Shown one piece after another: positions 26,123 through 35,191 of a stretch of DNA of 64,000 nt (position 1 is the stretch's first letter; each line of letters opens with the position of its first letter). This DNA comes from Pseudomonas sp. GM79 (GTDB lineage: Bacteria; Pseudomonadota; Gammaproteobacteria; Pseudomonadales; Pseudomonadaceae): assembly GCF_000282495.1 (NCBI RefSeq), contig NZ_AKJE01000078.1, forward strand, positions 62,001 through 126,000. The letters run 5' to 3'. The notes beneath the pieces were generated by a model that saw only the letters and a list, made by a program, of their open reading frames with translations, searched no databases and was not told the origin of the DNA. The position numbers were made by a program, and so were the translations under genes.

Positions 26123-26686
26123 ATGGGCAATACACTGAAAGTGGTCGCGGTATCCGGGAGCGTGCAGCGGCCTACGCGCACCCTGGTGCTGCTCAAGGCG
26201 CTGATCGCCGGTCTTGCGCAACAACTGCCGATTGAACTGCACCTGATCGAGTTGTCCGAGGTCGGCCCGCAGTTTGCCGGGGTGCTGCGCCGTGAAGACT
26301 TGCCCGCTGCGGTCGAGGCCGATCTGCAGGCCATTGAAACGGCCAACCTGCTGATTGCTGCCAGCCCGGTATACCGCGCCTCGTACACTGGACTGTTCAA
26401 GCACCTGTTCGATTTCGTCCATCACCAGGCGTTGAACAACGTGCCGGTGTTGCTGGCCGCCACCGGTGGCTCGGACCGTCACGCCCTGATCATCGATCAC
26501 CAGTTGCGCCCGCTGTTCGGCTTTTTCCAGGCCCTGAGCTTGCCCATCGGTGTGTATGCCGCCGAAGCCGATTTCACCGATTACCAGATCACCAGCCCGC
26601 AGTTGCTCGAACGCATCGAGCGCGCTGTCGAGTCGGCGGTACTGAGCCTCAATCCGACTGTTCAACCGGACACCAGCGCAGCCTGA
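26123..26686 (+). CDS. sfnF: NAD(P)H-dependent FMN reductase (SfnF/MsuE family)
   Basis: The 187-residue flavodoxin-like reductase shows VVAVSGSVQRPTRTLVLLKAL for FMN phosphate binding, LIAASPVYRASYTGLFKHLFDF, and LLAATGGSDRHALIIDHQLRPLFGFFQ. It supplies FMNH2 to a two-component monooxygenase. ATG 26123 places the conserved VVAVSGS at the usual position; an open frame continues upstream to 26081. The next gene is the partner monooxygenase sfnG, 45 bases downstream, matching the P. putida sfnFG pair. Confidence 0.88.
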   Translation: MGNTLKVVAVSGSVQRPTRTLVLLKALIAGLAQQLPIELHLIELSEVGPQFAGVLRREDLPAAVEADLQAIETANLLIAASPVYRASYTGLFKHLFDFVHHQALNNVPVLLAATGGSDRHALIIDHQLRPLFGFFQALSLPIGVYAAEADFTDYQITSPQLLERIERAVESAVLSLNPTVQPDTSAA

Positions 26687-26731
26687 CGTCCCGGGTCAAC
26701 CCTCATTTCAACGAATCATGGAGTACATGCA

Positions 26732-27832
26732 ATGAGCCAGAACAACATCAAGTTTGCCTACTGGGTTCCCAACGTCAGCGGCGGCCTTGTGGTCAGCAAG
26801 ATCGAACAGCGCACTAGCTGGGACATCGATTACAACCGCAAGCTGGCGCAAATCGCCGAAAAGGCCGGCTTCGAATACGCTTTGTCACAGATCCGCTTCA
26901 CTGCCGGTTATGGCGCCGAAAACCAACACGAATCGGTGACCATCAGCCACGCACTGTTGGCCGCCACCGAGAAGCTCAAGGTGATCGCGGCCATCCTGCC
27001 TGGCCCATGGAGTCCGGTGCTGGCGGCCAAGCAGCTGGCCACCATTGACCAGTTCACCAACGGTCGCGTTGCGGTGAATATCGTGTCGGGCTGGTTCAAG
27101 GGCGAATTCCGCGCCATTGGCGAACCATGGCTGGACCACGATGAGCGCTATCGTCGCTCGGAAGAATTCATCCAGGCGCTGAAGGGCATTTGGACCCAGG
27201 ACAACTTCAGTTTTCATGGCGATTTCTACCGCTTCCACGACTACACCCTCAAACCCAAGCCACTGCAGCAACCGCACCCGGAAATCTTCCAGGGTGGCAG
27301 CTCGCGCGCGGCGCGGGACATGGCTTCGCGGGTCTCCGATTGGTATTTCACCAACGGCAACACTGTCGAAGGCATCAAGGCCCAGGTCGACGACATTCGG
27401 GCCAAGGCCGCGATCAATGGCCACTCGGTGAAAGTTGGGGTGAACGCCTTTGTCATCGCCCGTGAAACCGAGGCTGAGGCCCGCGCGGTGTTGCAGGAAA
27501 TTATCGCCAAGGCCGACCCCGAGGCCGTCAACGGTTTCGGCAGCGAGGCGAAGAACGCCGGTGCCTCCAGCCCGGAAGGCGAAGGCAACTGGGCCAAGTC
27601 CACCTTCGAAGACTTGGTGCAGTACAACGATGGTTTCAAGACCAACCTGATCGGTACACCTCAGCAGATTGCCGAACGCATCGTCGCACTCAAGGCGGTG
27701 GGCGTGGACCTGGTGCTCAGTGGCTTCCTGCACTTTCAGGAGGAGGTGGAGTACTTCGGCCGCAAGGTGTTGCCGCTGGTGCGTGAGCTGGAGCGCGAGG
27801 CTGTGGCGACCAAAGCTGCGGCACTGGTGTAA
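26732..27832 (+). CDS. sfnG: Dimethyl sulfone monooxygenase
   Basis: The 366-residue FMNH2-dependent luciferase-like enzyme converts dimethyl sulfone to methanesulfinate and formaldehyde. Recognisable sequence includes KFAYWVPNVSGGLVVSKIEQ at the N-terminus, QIRFTAGYGAENQHESVT, the substrate/flavin loop ILPGPWSPVLAAKQLATIDQ and VNIVSGWFKGEFRAIGEPWLDHDERYRRSEEF. Length and all these segments agree with SfnG of Pseudomonas. It shares an operon with sfnF and is under the sigma-54 promoter at 26056. Methanesulfinate would then need oxidation and desulfonation by enzymes outside this window. Confidence 0.93.
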   Translation: MSQNNIKFAYWVPNVSGGLVVSKIEQRTSWDIDYNRKLAQIAEKAGFEYALSQIRFTAGYGAENQHESVTISHALLAATEKLKVIAAILPGPWSPVLAAKQLATIDQFTNGRVAVNIVSGWFKGEFRAIGEPWLDHDERYRRSEEFIQALKGIWTQDNFSFHGDFYRFHDYTLKPKPLQQPHPEIFQGGSSRAARDMASRVSDWYFTNGNTVEGIKAQVDDIRAKAAINGHSVKVGVNAFVIARETEAEARAVLQEIIAKADPEAVNGFGSEAKNAGASSPEGEGNWAKSTFEDLVQYNDGFKTNLIGTPQQIAERIVALKAVGVDLVLSGFLHFQEEVEYFGRKVLPLVRELEREAVATKAAALV

Positions 27833-27847
27833 GGGACGGGAAAGGTC

Positions 27848-29011
27848 ATGCCGACATTCATCGATAACCCGCAACCCGTCGCGGGTACCTTGCCGCAGTG
27901 GCTGCAACATCAGGCACGTCAGCAAGGGACGGGCATCGCCCTGCGCCATAAGCGCCTGGGGGTGTGGCAGGTGCTTACCTGGCGCCAACTGGCCACTGAG
28001 GTTCAACGCCTGTCCACGGCCTTGCAGGCGCGTGGTTTTGTGCCTGGTGCGACTTTGGTGATTGTCAGCCGCCCGCGGCCGGAGGCATTGATCGCTGCCC
28101 TGGCGGCACAGTGGTTGGGCGGCGTGGCCGCGCTGTTGGATCCGCTGGAGGCTGCGGCCGCACAGGTGCCGCTGTTGCGTGAGCTGCACAGTGAATGGGT
28201 GTTCGCCGAAGGCCATGAGGAGATTCAGCGCCTGCGCGCCGCCGGACTGGCGCCCAGGCTGCTGATGTACGCCGACGGCCGCGGCCTGGCTGAGGTGAGT
28301 CAGGCCGGTGACACCCTGGCGTTCGCACAACTGCTGCAGCAGGGTAGCGATCACCGGCTGGAACCCCAGGCCCGAGCCGAGCGCACAGCCTTTGCTTTCT
28401 ATCGTTTGGACGCGGTGCAGGGCATCGAGCAGCAGCGCATCAGCCACGCCGAGTTGCTACTGGAAGGCCGGCGCCTGGTGCACAGCGAGCAGCTGGGGCG
28501 GCAGGACGAAGCCCTGGCGGCGCGAGCGTTTGCCGCGGGTGGTCAAGCGCGTTATTTGCTGGCGCCTTGGTTGATTGCCGGCTTTCGCCTGAATTTTCCG
28601 GAAAATCTGGAGACCCGCGATCAGGACCGGCGCGAGCTGGGCCCGACGCTGGTGGCCGGCACCCGGGAAACCTACGAGCGCCTGCATACCCAGGTCCTGG
28701 CCCGCTTGCCGGAGCCAGGCAGTTGGCGCCGGCGTCTGGTGGATTGGGCGCTGGTGGCGCACCCCGGTGCGCTGCAACGGCACCTGGGGTACTGGCTGAT
28801 CCGCCGGCCGTTGCGCGATGTCCTCGGCTTTTCTCGTACCCGTGCGCCGTTGCTGGTGGGCGAGGCACTTGCACCGCCAGCCCTGGCGTTTTTCCAGGCG
28901 TTGGCTATTGAGGTACGCACCTGGCCGGATCCGGCACAGTGGCACCGCCCCGCGCCGTGGCCAGCTCCGCTGGTCAACGGCTGGATCGAAGACAGCACGC
29001 AACCGGCCTGA
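27848..29011 (+). CDS. Degenerate, shortened acyl-CoA synthetase-like protein
   Basis: The 387-residue protein follows the outline of long-chain acyl-CoA synthetases: LPQWLQHQARQQGTGIALRHK, WQVLTWRQLATEVQRLSTAL, and NFPENLETRDQDRRELGPTL, resembling the family's N-domain. The ATP-binding motif expected as TSG(T/S)TGxPKG is replaced near residues 182-201 by RLDAVQGIEQQR followed by an intact SHAEL. The C-terminal adenylation subdomain is absent; full enzymes exceed 600 residues. The frame is intact with coding-like composition, so it may be a retained non-catalytic protein. It sits between sfnG and a HAAT ABC transporter, whose operons often include a functional homologue. Confidence 0.7.
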   Translation: MPTFIDNPQPVAGTLPQWLQHQARQQGTGIALRHKRLGVWQVLTWRQLATEVQRLSTALQARGFVPGATLVIVSRPRPEALIAALAAQWLGGVAALLDPLEAAAAQVPLLRELHSEWVFAEGHEEIQRLRAAGLAPRLLMYADGRGLAEVSQAGDTLAFAQLLQQGSDHRLEPQARAERTAFAFYRLDAVQGIEQQRISHAELLLEGRRLVHSEQLGRQDEALAARAFAAGGQARYLLAPWLIAGFRLNFPENLETRDQDRRELGPTLVAGTRETYERLHTQVLARLPEPGSWRRRLVDWALVAHPGALQRHLGYWLIRRPLRDVLGFSRTRAPLLVGEALAPPALAFFQALAIEVRTWPDPAQWHRPAPWPAPLVNGWIEDSTQPA

Positions 29012-29025
29012 CAAGGACATGATTC

Positions 29026-29817
29026 ATGGCACAAACACAGGCGACAAAGGTTGAACATCTGCTAGTGCTGGAAAACATCGGTTTGTCGTTCAAGGGCGTC
29101 AAGGCGGTGACCGACATCAGCTTTGCTGTGGCAGCCGGGGAGATTTGCGCCTTGATCGGCCCCAACGGTGCGGGAAAAAGCTCACTGCTGAATGTGATCA
29201 ACGGCGTGTACCAGGCCCAGCAGGGACGCATACGCTTTGCCGGAGAAGAGCACCGGCACATGCGCCCGCATGATGTGGCGGTGCGCGGTATTGCCCGCAC
29301 CTTTCAGAACATCGCCTTGTTCAAAGGCATGAGTGTGCTCGACAACGTGCTCACCGGACGCACCCTCAAGCGTCGCAGCAGCTGGATTGAGCAGGCCCTG
29401 CGCATCGGCCGCGCTGCGGGCGAAGACGACCGCCAGCGGGAGGCGGCCGAACGGGTCATCGATTTTCTGCACATCCAACAGTGGCGCGACACCCTTGTCG
29501 GCAAGCTGCCCTATGGCTTGCAGAAACGGGTGGAACTGGCCCGTGCCCTGGCCTCCGAACCGCGCTTGCTGTTGCTGGACGAACCGATGGCCGGGATGAA
29601 CGCCGAAGAGAAGCAGCAGATGAGCCGGTTCATCGTCGACATCAACCGTGAGCTGGGTACCACCGTGGTGTTGATCGAGCACGACATTGGCGTGGTCATG
29701 GGCATTAGCGATCACGTTATGGTACTCGACTACGGCCTCAAGATCGGCGACGGCCCGCCCGATGAGGTGCGGCAAAACCCCGAGGTGATTGCCGCTTATC
29801 TCGGCACGCGCCACTAA
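29026..29817 (+). CDS. Branched-chain amino acid-type ABC transporter ATPase (LivG-like)
   Basis: The 263-residue ATPase has Walker A GPNGAGKSS near residue 45, the Q-loop ARTFQNIALFKGMSVLDNVL, the signature region LPYGLQKRVELARAL (a YGLQKR variant of LSGGQ) and Walker B LLLLDEPMAGMN. The long insert with TLKRRSSWIEQAL is typical of LivG relatives in HAAT importers. It is 14 bases after the synthetase-like gene and begins the transporter segment of the sulfone operon. The substrate is probably not a branched-chain amino acid; an organosulfur compound is more likely by context. Confidence 0.85.
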   Translation: MAQTQATKVEHLLVLENIGLSFKGVKAVTDISFAVAAGEICALIGPNGAGKSSLLNVINGVYQAQQGRIRFAGEEHRHMRPHDVAVRGIARTFQNIALFKGMSVLDNVLTGRTLKRRSSWIEQALRIGRAAGEDDRQREAAERVIDFLHIQQWRDTLVGKLPYGLQKRVELARALASEPRLLLLDEPMAGMNAEEKQQMSRFIVDINRELGTTVVLIEHDIGVVMGISDHVMVLDYGLKIGDGPPDEVRQNPEVIAAYLGTRH

Positions 29818-29886
29818 CCCCCGAGTCGACAGCGCCGCCAGCTATCGGGTGGCAGGGGACTCTTTGCCCGCAAAACAGGAAGGCTC

Positions 29887-30768
29887 ATGGAATTTTTCTT
29901 CGAGGTGCTGATCGGCGGGCTCTTGGCCGGGGTGATGTACGCCCTGGTGGCCATCGGTTTTGTCCTGATCTACAAGGCGTCCGGCGTCTTCAACTTCGCC
30001 CAGGGCGCGATGGTGCTGTTTTCGGCGCTGACCTTTGTCAGCCTGCTGGAGCGCGGGGTGGCGTTTTGGCTGGCGTTTGTCATCAGCCTGTCGGCGATGG
30101 TGCTGCTGGCGGTGGCGGTGGAGCGGGTGGTGTTGCGCCCGCTGGTCAACCGTTCACCGATCACCTTGTTCATGGCGACCCTCGGCTTGTCCTACGTGAT
30201 CGAAGGGTTCGCCCAAGTGCTGTGGGGCGCCCAGGTACATGGCCTGGAACTGGGCATCAGTGACGAGCCCCTGGAACTGGGCGGCATGCTGCTGTCGCCG
30301 TTCGACATTTTTGCAGCCGTGACTGCCGCGTTGCTGGTGTTGGCACTTTCGCTGCTGTTTAACAAAACCCGTATCGGTTTGTCGTTGCGTGCCGTGGCCG
30401 ATGACCCGCTGGCGGCGTTGGCCGTGGGCATCCGTCTGCAACGGGTCTGGGTGTTGGTGTGGGCGGTGGCCGGGTTTGTCGGTCTGGTGGCCGGCCTGCT
30501 CTGGGGCGCGCGGCTGGGGGTGCAGTTTTCGCTGTCGCTGGTGGTGCTCAAGGCCTTGCCGGTGCTGATCATCGGCGGCTTTACCTCGATCAGTGGCGCG
30601 ATTGTCGGCGGGTTGATCATCGGCGCCTCGGAGAAGCTGGCCGAGGTATACCTGGGCCCCGTCATCGGCGGTGGTATCGAGAACTGGTTTCCCTATGTGC
30701 TGGCGTTGCTGTTCCTGCTGGTGCGGCCGGCCGGGTTATTTGGTGAACGCGCAATCGAGCGGGTTTAA
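29887..30768 (+). CDS. HAAT ABC transporter permease (LivH-like)
   Basis: The 293-residue inner-membrane permease has eight or so hydrophobic segments. Signatures are LIGGLLAGVMYALVAIGFVLIYKASGVFNFAQGAMV at the N-terminus, GLSLRAVADDPLAALAVGI as the cytoplasmic coupling loop and LPVLIIGGFTSISGAIVGGLIIG. All fit LivH. The start ATG has AGGAAGGCTC before it. It partners with the LivM-like protein encoded immediately after. Confidence 0.88.
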   Translation: MEFFFEVLIGGLLAGVMYALVAIGFVLIYKASGVFNFAQGAMVLFSALTFVSLLERGVAFWLAFVISLSAMVLLAVAVERVVLRPLVNRSPITLFMATLGLSYVIEGFAQVLWGAQVHGLELGISDEPLELGGMLLSPFDIFAAVTAALLVLALSLLFNKTRIGLSLRAVADDPLAALAVGIRLQRVWVLVWAVAGFVGLVAGLLWGARLGVQFSLSLVVLKALPVLIIGGFTSISGAIVGGLIIGASEKLAEVYLGPVIGGGIENWFPYVLALLFLLVRPAGLFGERAIERV

Positions 30769-30779
30769 GGAGAGGCGTG

Positions 30780-31847
30780 ATGTTTTATCAGGAAGCCGGT
30801 CAGTTCAGTACTCGCTATGCCCAGGACCGCCGGGTATTTTGCCTGCGCCAGGACCGTTACGGCTTGGTCGGCTTGCTGCTGTTGGCCTTTGTCGGTGTGC
30901 CGTATCTGGGTAACGACTATTGGTTCAGCGCCATTCTGATTCCGTTTCTGGTGCTGTCACTGGCCGGGTTGGGGCTGAACCTACTGACCGGCTACGCCGG
31001 GCAGTTGTCGCTGGGCTCGGCGGCCTTCATGGCGGTGGGCGCCTTTGCCACTTACAACGTTGAGCTGCGGGTGCCGGGCTCGCCGTTGTTGTTCAGCATG
31101 ACCCTGGGCGGGGGAGTGGCAGCGCTGGTGGCGGTGCTGTTCGGTCTGCCCAGCCTGCGGATCAAGGGTTTCTATCTGCTGGTGTCGACCCTCGCCGCGC
31201 AGTTTTTTGTGACCTGGGCGCTGACCCGCTTCAGCTGGTTTTCCAATAACAGCGCTTCGGGGGTGATCAGCGCACCGCGCCTGGAGATTCTTGGTGTGGA
31301 TCTGAACTCGCCGGTGGGGCGTTACCTGCTGACTCTGGGCGTGGTGGTGGCGTTGTTCTGGCTGGGCAAGAACCTGGTGCGCAGCGAGCTAGGGCGTAAC
31401 TGGATGGCGGTGCGTGACATGGACACCGCTGCTGCGGTGATGGGCATTGCGTTGTTCAAGACAAAGCTGCTGGCGTTTGCCATCAGCGGGTTCTTTCTCG
31501 GGGTGGCCGGGGCGCTTTGGGCCTTCACCTACCTAGGGACCGTGGAGCCCCACGGTTTTGACCTGAATCGATCTTTCCAGATCCTCTTTATCATCATTAT
31601 CGGCGGCCTGGGCAGCATCCTCGGCAACTTCCTCGGCGCGGCGTTCATCGTGTTGTTTCCGGTGCTGCTGTCGAACCTGGTGGCCTTGTTGCCGGCCGGG
31701 CTGATCGATGCCGGACAGATAGAAAACCTGCAGAAGATGGTATTTGGCGCCCTGATCATTGTGTTCCTGATCAAGGAGCCGGAGGGCCTGGCGCGCCTCT
31801 GGCAGAAGTTCCGCGAACGCGCTCGGTTGTGGCCGCTGCGCTACTGA
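30780..31847 (+). CDS. HAAT ABC transporter permease (LivM-like)
   Basis: The 355-residue inner-membrane permease contains LSLAGLGLNLLTGYAGQLSLGSAAFMAVGAFATYN, GLPSLRIKGFYLLVSTLAAQFF, GRNWMAVRDMDTAAAVMGI and LFIIIIGGLGSILGNFLGAAFIV, the standard LivM pattern. ATG 30780 is directly preceded by an in-frame GTG (30777); either could serve, with RBS AAGGAGAGGC. It is 11 bases downstream of the LivH-like gene. Confidence 0.88.
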   Translation: MFYQEAGQFSTRYAQDRRVFCLRQDRYGLVGLLLLAFVGVPYLGNDYWFSAILIPFLVLSLAGLGLNLLTGYAGQLSLGSAAFMAVGAFATYNVELRVPGSPLLFSMTLGGGVAALVAVLFGLPSLRIKGFYLLVSTLAAQFFVTWALTRFSWFSNNSASGVISAPRLEILGVDLNSPVGRYLLTLGVVVALFWLGKNLVRSELGRNWMAVRDMDTAAAVMGIALFKTKLLAFAISGFFLGVAGALWAFTYLGTVEPHGFDLNRSFQILFIIIIGGLGSILGNFLGAAFIVLFPVLLSNLVALLPAGLIDAGQIENLQKMVFGALIIVFLIKEPEGLARLWQKFRERARLWPLRY

Positions 31848-31925
31848 GCGACTCGGCGTAAGTGCCGATTGCTCTGTATCCCTTTGGTTGACCCTTCACT
31901 TGATTACTTGATAAGGAAAACATTG

Positions 31926-33251
31926 ATGTTGAAACGATCTCTACTAAGTAGCCTCGCCCTGGCTGTCAGCCTGAGCACTGCCACGTTGACCGCGCAGGCG
32001 GATAACGAACAGTACTTCCCGCTGCAGAGCTATCGGGTCGGTCCTTATGCCGCCGGTGGTACCGGGTTTTTTGGTGGTTTTATCGACTACCTCAAATACG
32101 TCAATGCCAATGGCGGGGTCAACGGCGTCAAGCTGACCTGGAGTGAGTGCGAAACCGAGTACGTGGTCGAGAAGGGCGTGGAGTGCTACGAGCGTCTGAA
32201 AAAAGGCCTCAATGGTGCGCCGGCTGCCGCCACTAACCCGCTGTCGGTGGGCATCGCCTATGCCACCCTTGAGCGTTCGACCGCGGACAAACTGCCGCTG
32301 ATCACCATCAACCACGGCCGCACCGACTCCACTGACGGCAGCGTTTTCCCCTACGCCTTTCCCTTGCAGCTGAACCCGTACTCCGAAGTCTCGGCGATCA
32401 TCAACTACATCGGCCAGCAGGCCGGGGGGCTGGACCAGCTCAAGGGCAAGAAGATCGTCACCCTGTATCACGGCTCGCCCTACGGCAAGGAAACCAATGA
32501 GGTGTTGCAGACCCTGGCCGACAAGTACGGGTTCAAGCTGACCCTGCTGGAAGTGCCCCATCCGGGTAACGAGCAGCAGTCGCAATGGCTCAACATTCGC
32601 CGGGAAAAACCCGACTGGGTGATTCTGCGCGGCTGGGGCGTGATGAACCCGGTGGCGTTGAAAACCGCGCAGAAAGTCGGCTTCCCGGTGGATCACATCA
32701 TCGGCAACATCTGGAGCAACTCCGAGGACGATGCCGCCCCGGCCGGTGCCGCCGCCAAAGGCTTTATTGCGATCACCACGCACCCCTCGGGCACCGATTT
32801 CCCGGTCTTGCAAGGCATCCAGCAGCAGGTGGTGGCCAAGGGCAATGGTGACCTGGCTGATCCGAAACGCTTTGGCACCGTGTATTACAACCTGGGGGTG
32901 GTGAACGGCATTCTCAACGTTGAGGCCGTGCGCATTGCCCAGGAAAAATTCGGCAAGCAGCCGCTCACCGGCGAGCAGGTGCGCTGGGGCTTCGAGCACC
33001 TCAAGCTGGACGATGCCCGCCTCAAGGAGCTGGGTGCACTGGGCCTGGTGCAACCCTTGCAGCTGTCATGCTCGGACCATGAAGGGGGCGGTGCGGTGCG
33101 CTTCCAGCGGTGGGATGGCAGCCAGTGGAAACTGATCAGTGACTGGGTGCAGGCCGACCGTGCCTTGCTCAGACCGATCATCGAAGCCTCGTCGCACCAG
33201 TACGCCAAGGAAAAGGGCATCACACCGCGCGATTGCAGTCAGGACAGCTGA
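31926..33251 (+). CDS. HAAT ABC transporter periplasmic substrate-binding protein
   Basis: The 441-residue periplasmic protein has a signal peptide (KRSLLSSLALAVSLSTATLTAQA, likely cleaved before DNEQ). The mature fold is LivJ-like: YAAGGTGFFGGFIDYLKYVNANGGVNG, VTLYHGSPYGKETNEVLQTLADKYG, PDWVILRGWGVMNPVALKTAQKVG. Three or more cysteines (WSECETEYVVEKGVECYERL, and one near the C-terminus) could form disulfides. ATG 31926 follows ATAAGGAAAACATTG. It defines substrate choice for the importer; the ligand is unknown, and the operon suggests a sulfur compound. Confidence 0.85.
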   Translation: MLKRSLLSSLALAVSLSTATLTAQADNEQYFPLQSYRVGPYAAGGTGFFGGFIDYLKYVNANGGVNGVKLTWSECETEYVVEKGVECYERLKKGLNGAPAAATNPLSVGIAYATLERSTADKLPLITINHGRTDSTDGSVFPYAFPLQLNPYSEVSAIINYIGQQAGGLDQLKGKKIVTLYHGSPYGKETNEVLQTLADKYGFKLTLLEVPHPGNEQQSQWLNIRREKPDWVILRGWGVMNPVALKTAQKVGFPVDHIIGNIWSNSEDDAAPAGAAAKGFIAITTHPSGTDFPVLQGIQQQVVAKGNGDLADPKRFGTVYYNLGVVNGILNVEAVRIAQEKFGKQPLTGEQVRWGFEHLKLDDARLKELGALGLVQPLQLSCSDHEGGGAVRFQRWDGSQWKLISDWVQADRALLRPIIEASSHQYAKEKGITPRDCSQDS

Positions 33252-33260
33252 GATGTGAAT

Positions 33261-33282
33261 CGGGAGGCGTCCCGGTTTTTTT
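33261..33282 (+). terminator. Terminator-like attenuator inside the HAAT operon
   Basis: CGGGA-GGCG-TCCCG followed by GTTTTTTT forms a compact hairpin plus T-tract between the binding-protein and the LivF-like genes. As an intrinsic terminator it is weak (5-bp stem), so it may only partly reduce downstream transcription and lower LivF relative to the binding protein. Confidence 0.65.
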
Positions 33283-33295
33283 GGGGGAGAGCAAC

Positions 33296-34066
33296 ATGAA
33301 CCAAGTACCGATCTTGCAGATCGACGCGATTGAAGTCCTGTACGAACAGGCAATCCTCGCCGTGCGCGGGGTATCCCTGGCGGTGCCGCAAGGACAGATC
33401 GTGGTGTTGCTGGGGGCCAACGGTGCTGGCAAAAGCACCACCTTGAAGGCCGCCGCCAATCTGGTGAGGGCCGAGCGGGGCGAGGCGGTGCAGGGGCGGA
33501 TTATTTATCGAGGCGAGGATGTCACCCGCAGCACGCCCCATAGCCTTGTTGCCAGCGGCCTGGTGCAGGTACTGGAAGGCCGGCATTGCTTTGCCCAACT
33601 GACAGTGGAGGAAAACCTGCTGACGGGTGCATTTGCGCGTCAGGTGTCCCGCGGGCAACTGAAGGCCGATCTGGAACGCATCTACAGCCAGTTTCCGCGC
33701 CTCAAGCTGCGGCGCAAAAGCCTGGCCGGCTACACCTCCGGCGGTGAACAGCAGATGGTTGCGCTCGGGCGGGCGCTGATGGCCCGGCCACAGCTGGTGT
33801 TGCTGGACGAACCTTCGATGGGCCTGGCACCGCAGATCGTCGAGGAGATCTTCGAGATCATCCATCAGCTCAATCGGCGCGACGGCGTGAGCTTCCTGAT
33901 TGCCGAGCAGAACATCAACCTGGCTCTGCGTTACGCCCAGTACGGCTACGTGCTGGAAAGCGGCCGGGTCGTCAGCGAAGGCACGACCGGGCAGTTGGCC
34001 GCGCGCAGTGATATTCAGGACTTCTATCTGGGGGGCGGGACAGCGGGTAAAGGAGCAGCTGCTTGA
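33296..34066 (+). CDS. HAAT ABC transporter ATPase (LivF-like)
   Basis: The 256-residue ATPase has Walker A GANGAGKST near residue 40, QVLEGRHCFAQLTVEENLLTGAF after the Q-loop, a signature written YTSGGEQQMVALGRAL, and Walker B LVLLDEPSMGLAP. This is the LivF pattern. ATG 33296 follows GGGGGAGAGCAAC. The gene ends the sfnF operon, 13 bases before the convergent sfnR stop, leaving no room for a separate terminator. Confidence 0.87.
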   Translation: MNQVPILQIDAIEVLYEQAILAVRGVSLAVPQGQIVVLLGANGAGKSTTLKAAANLVRAERGEAVQGRIIYRGEDVTRSTPHSLVASGLVQVLEGRHCFAQLTVEENLLTGAFARQVSRGQLKADLERIYSQFPRLKLRRKSLAGYTSGGEQQMVALGRALMARPQLVLLDEPSMGLAPQIVEEIFEIIHQLNRRDGVSFLIAEQNINLALRYAQYGYVLESGRVVSEGTTGQLAARSDIQDFYLGGGTAGKGAAA

Positions 34067-34079
34067 CCGCTAGCACCAG

Positions 34080-35183
34080 TCAGATCGACAGGTTGACCAC
34101 TTTGACCGTCCGGGCGTCTTGTGCCGGGCGGCGTTTGTTCACCACCAGCTCACCAACCTTGATCAGCATCGCGCGGGTGATGTTGCGACTCAGCCCCAGC
34201 AGGCTGGCGGTGTGTACCTGGTTGTAGTGGCTGAAGCGATAGGCCGCGCGCAGCAGCGCTTCCTCGACCCGCTCGTGGAGGGCGCCGCTTTCTTCCTCGA
34301 ACAGCTTCTGGAAGGCTTGCTGCAACAGGGCGTCGGCACTGTCGTCCTGGACGGTATTGCTGGCGTCCTGGCGTTCGATACGCAGGTTGGACAGGTGCAG
34401 GTCCTGGACACGGATCAGATTGTTACGGCAGATCAACAGGGTGTGGTGAATGACGTTTTCCAGCTCGCGAATATTGCCCGGCCATGAGTAATTCACCAGC
34501 TTCTGTTCGGCTTCGGTATCCAGCACCACTTCGCCATAACCCAGCCGACGACTGTACTCGGCGATGAAGTGGCGGATCAGCGGCAGGATGTCGCCCGGTC
34601 GCTCGCGCAGCGGGCTGAGCTCCAGGCTGACCACGTTCAGCCGGTAATAGAGGTCTTCGCGAAAGTGCCCGGCGTTGATGGCTTTTTCCAGCTGCACGTT
34701 GGTCGCAGCCAGCACCCGTACATCGATGGGGATGCTTTTGCGTGAACCCAGGCGAACCACTTCACGCTCCTGCAGCACCCGCAGCAACTTGACCTGGATC
34801 GGCATCGGCAAGTCACCGATCTCGTCGAGGAACAGCGTGCCGCCGTTGGCTTCCTCGAACCAGCCGGCCTTGGCGCTCAGGGCGCCGGTGAAGGCGCCTT
34901 TTTCGTGGCCGAACAGTTCGGCCTCCACCAGGCTTTCGGAAAACGCGCCGCAGTTGACCGCGATAAACGGCTTGTTGCGACGGGCGCTGAGGTTGTGCAG
35001 ATGACGGGCCACCAGTTCCTTGCCGGTCCCGGTTTCGCCGATGATCAACACGCTGGCGTCACTGGGCGCGACCTGTTGCAGGTGCGCCAGCAGCGCCTGT
35101 GATTTCGGGTCTTCGAAGACTTGCGCAGTGGCGCGTATCGAGGTGGCCAGGGCTGGTGAGGGCGGCAGCGTGAGTAGTTGCAT
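34080..35183 (-). CDS. sfnR: Sigma-54-dependent activator of dimethyl sulfone use
   Basis: The 367-residue enhancer-binding protein has almost no N-terminal receiver: the AAA+ domain begins near residue 20. Walker A GETGTGKE is at 49-56, the sigma-54 contact loop GAFTGA at 96-101, Walker B GGTLFLDEIG near 114-123, and a C-terminal Fis-type helix-turn-helix (HTASLLGLSRNITRAMLIKVG) near 325-345. A receiver-less activator of this size matches SfnR of P. putida, whose activity follows its own expression level. It is the last gene of the msuE operon, so it would be autoregulated through the sigma-54 promoter at 36995. Confidence 0.88.
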   Translation of the reverse strand: MQLLTLPPSPALATSIRATAQVFEDPKSQALLAHLQQVAPSDASVLIIGETGTGKELVARHLHNLSARRNKPFIAVNCGAFSESLVEAELFGHEKGAFTGALSAKAGWFEEANGGTLFLDEIGDLPMPIQVKLLRVLQEREVVRLGSRKSIPIDVRVLAATNVQLEKAINAGHFREDLYYRLNVVSLELSPLRERPGDILPLIRHFIAEYSRRLGYGEVVLDTEAEQKLVNYSWPGNIRELENVIHHTLLICRNNLIRVQDLHLSNLRIERQDASNTVQDDSADALLQQAFQKLFEEESGALHERVEEALLRAAYRFSHYNQVHTASLLGLSRNITRAMLIKVGELVVNKRRPAQDARTVKVVNLSI

Positions 35184-35191
35184 GGTGGGGC

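Noticed and set aside
26885..28447. 520-codon open frame on the - strand
   Set aside because: It lies antisense to sfnG and the synthetase-like gene, both well supported, and has no recognisable family; it is a high-G+C shadow frame.
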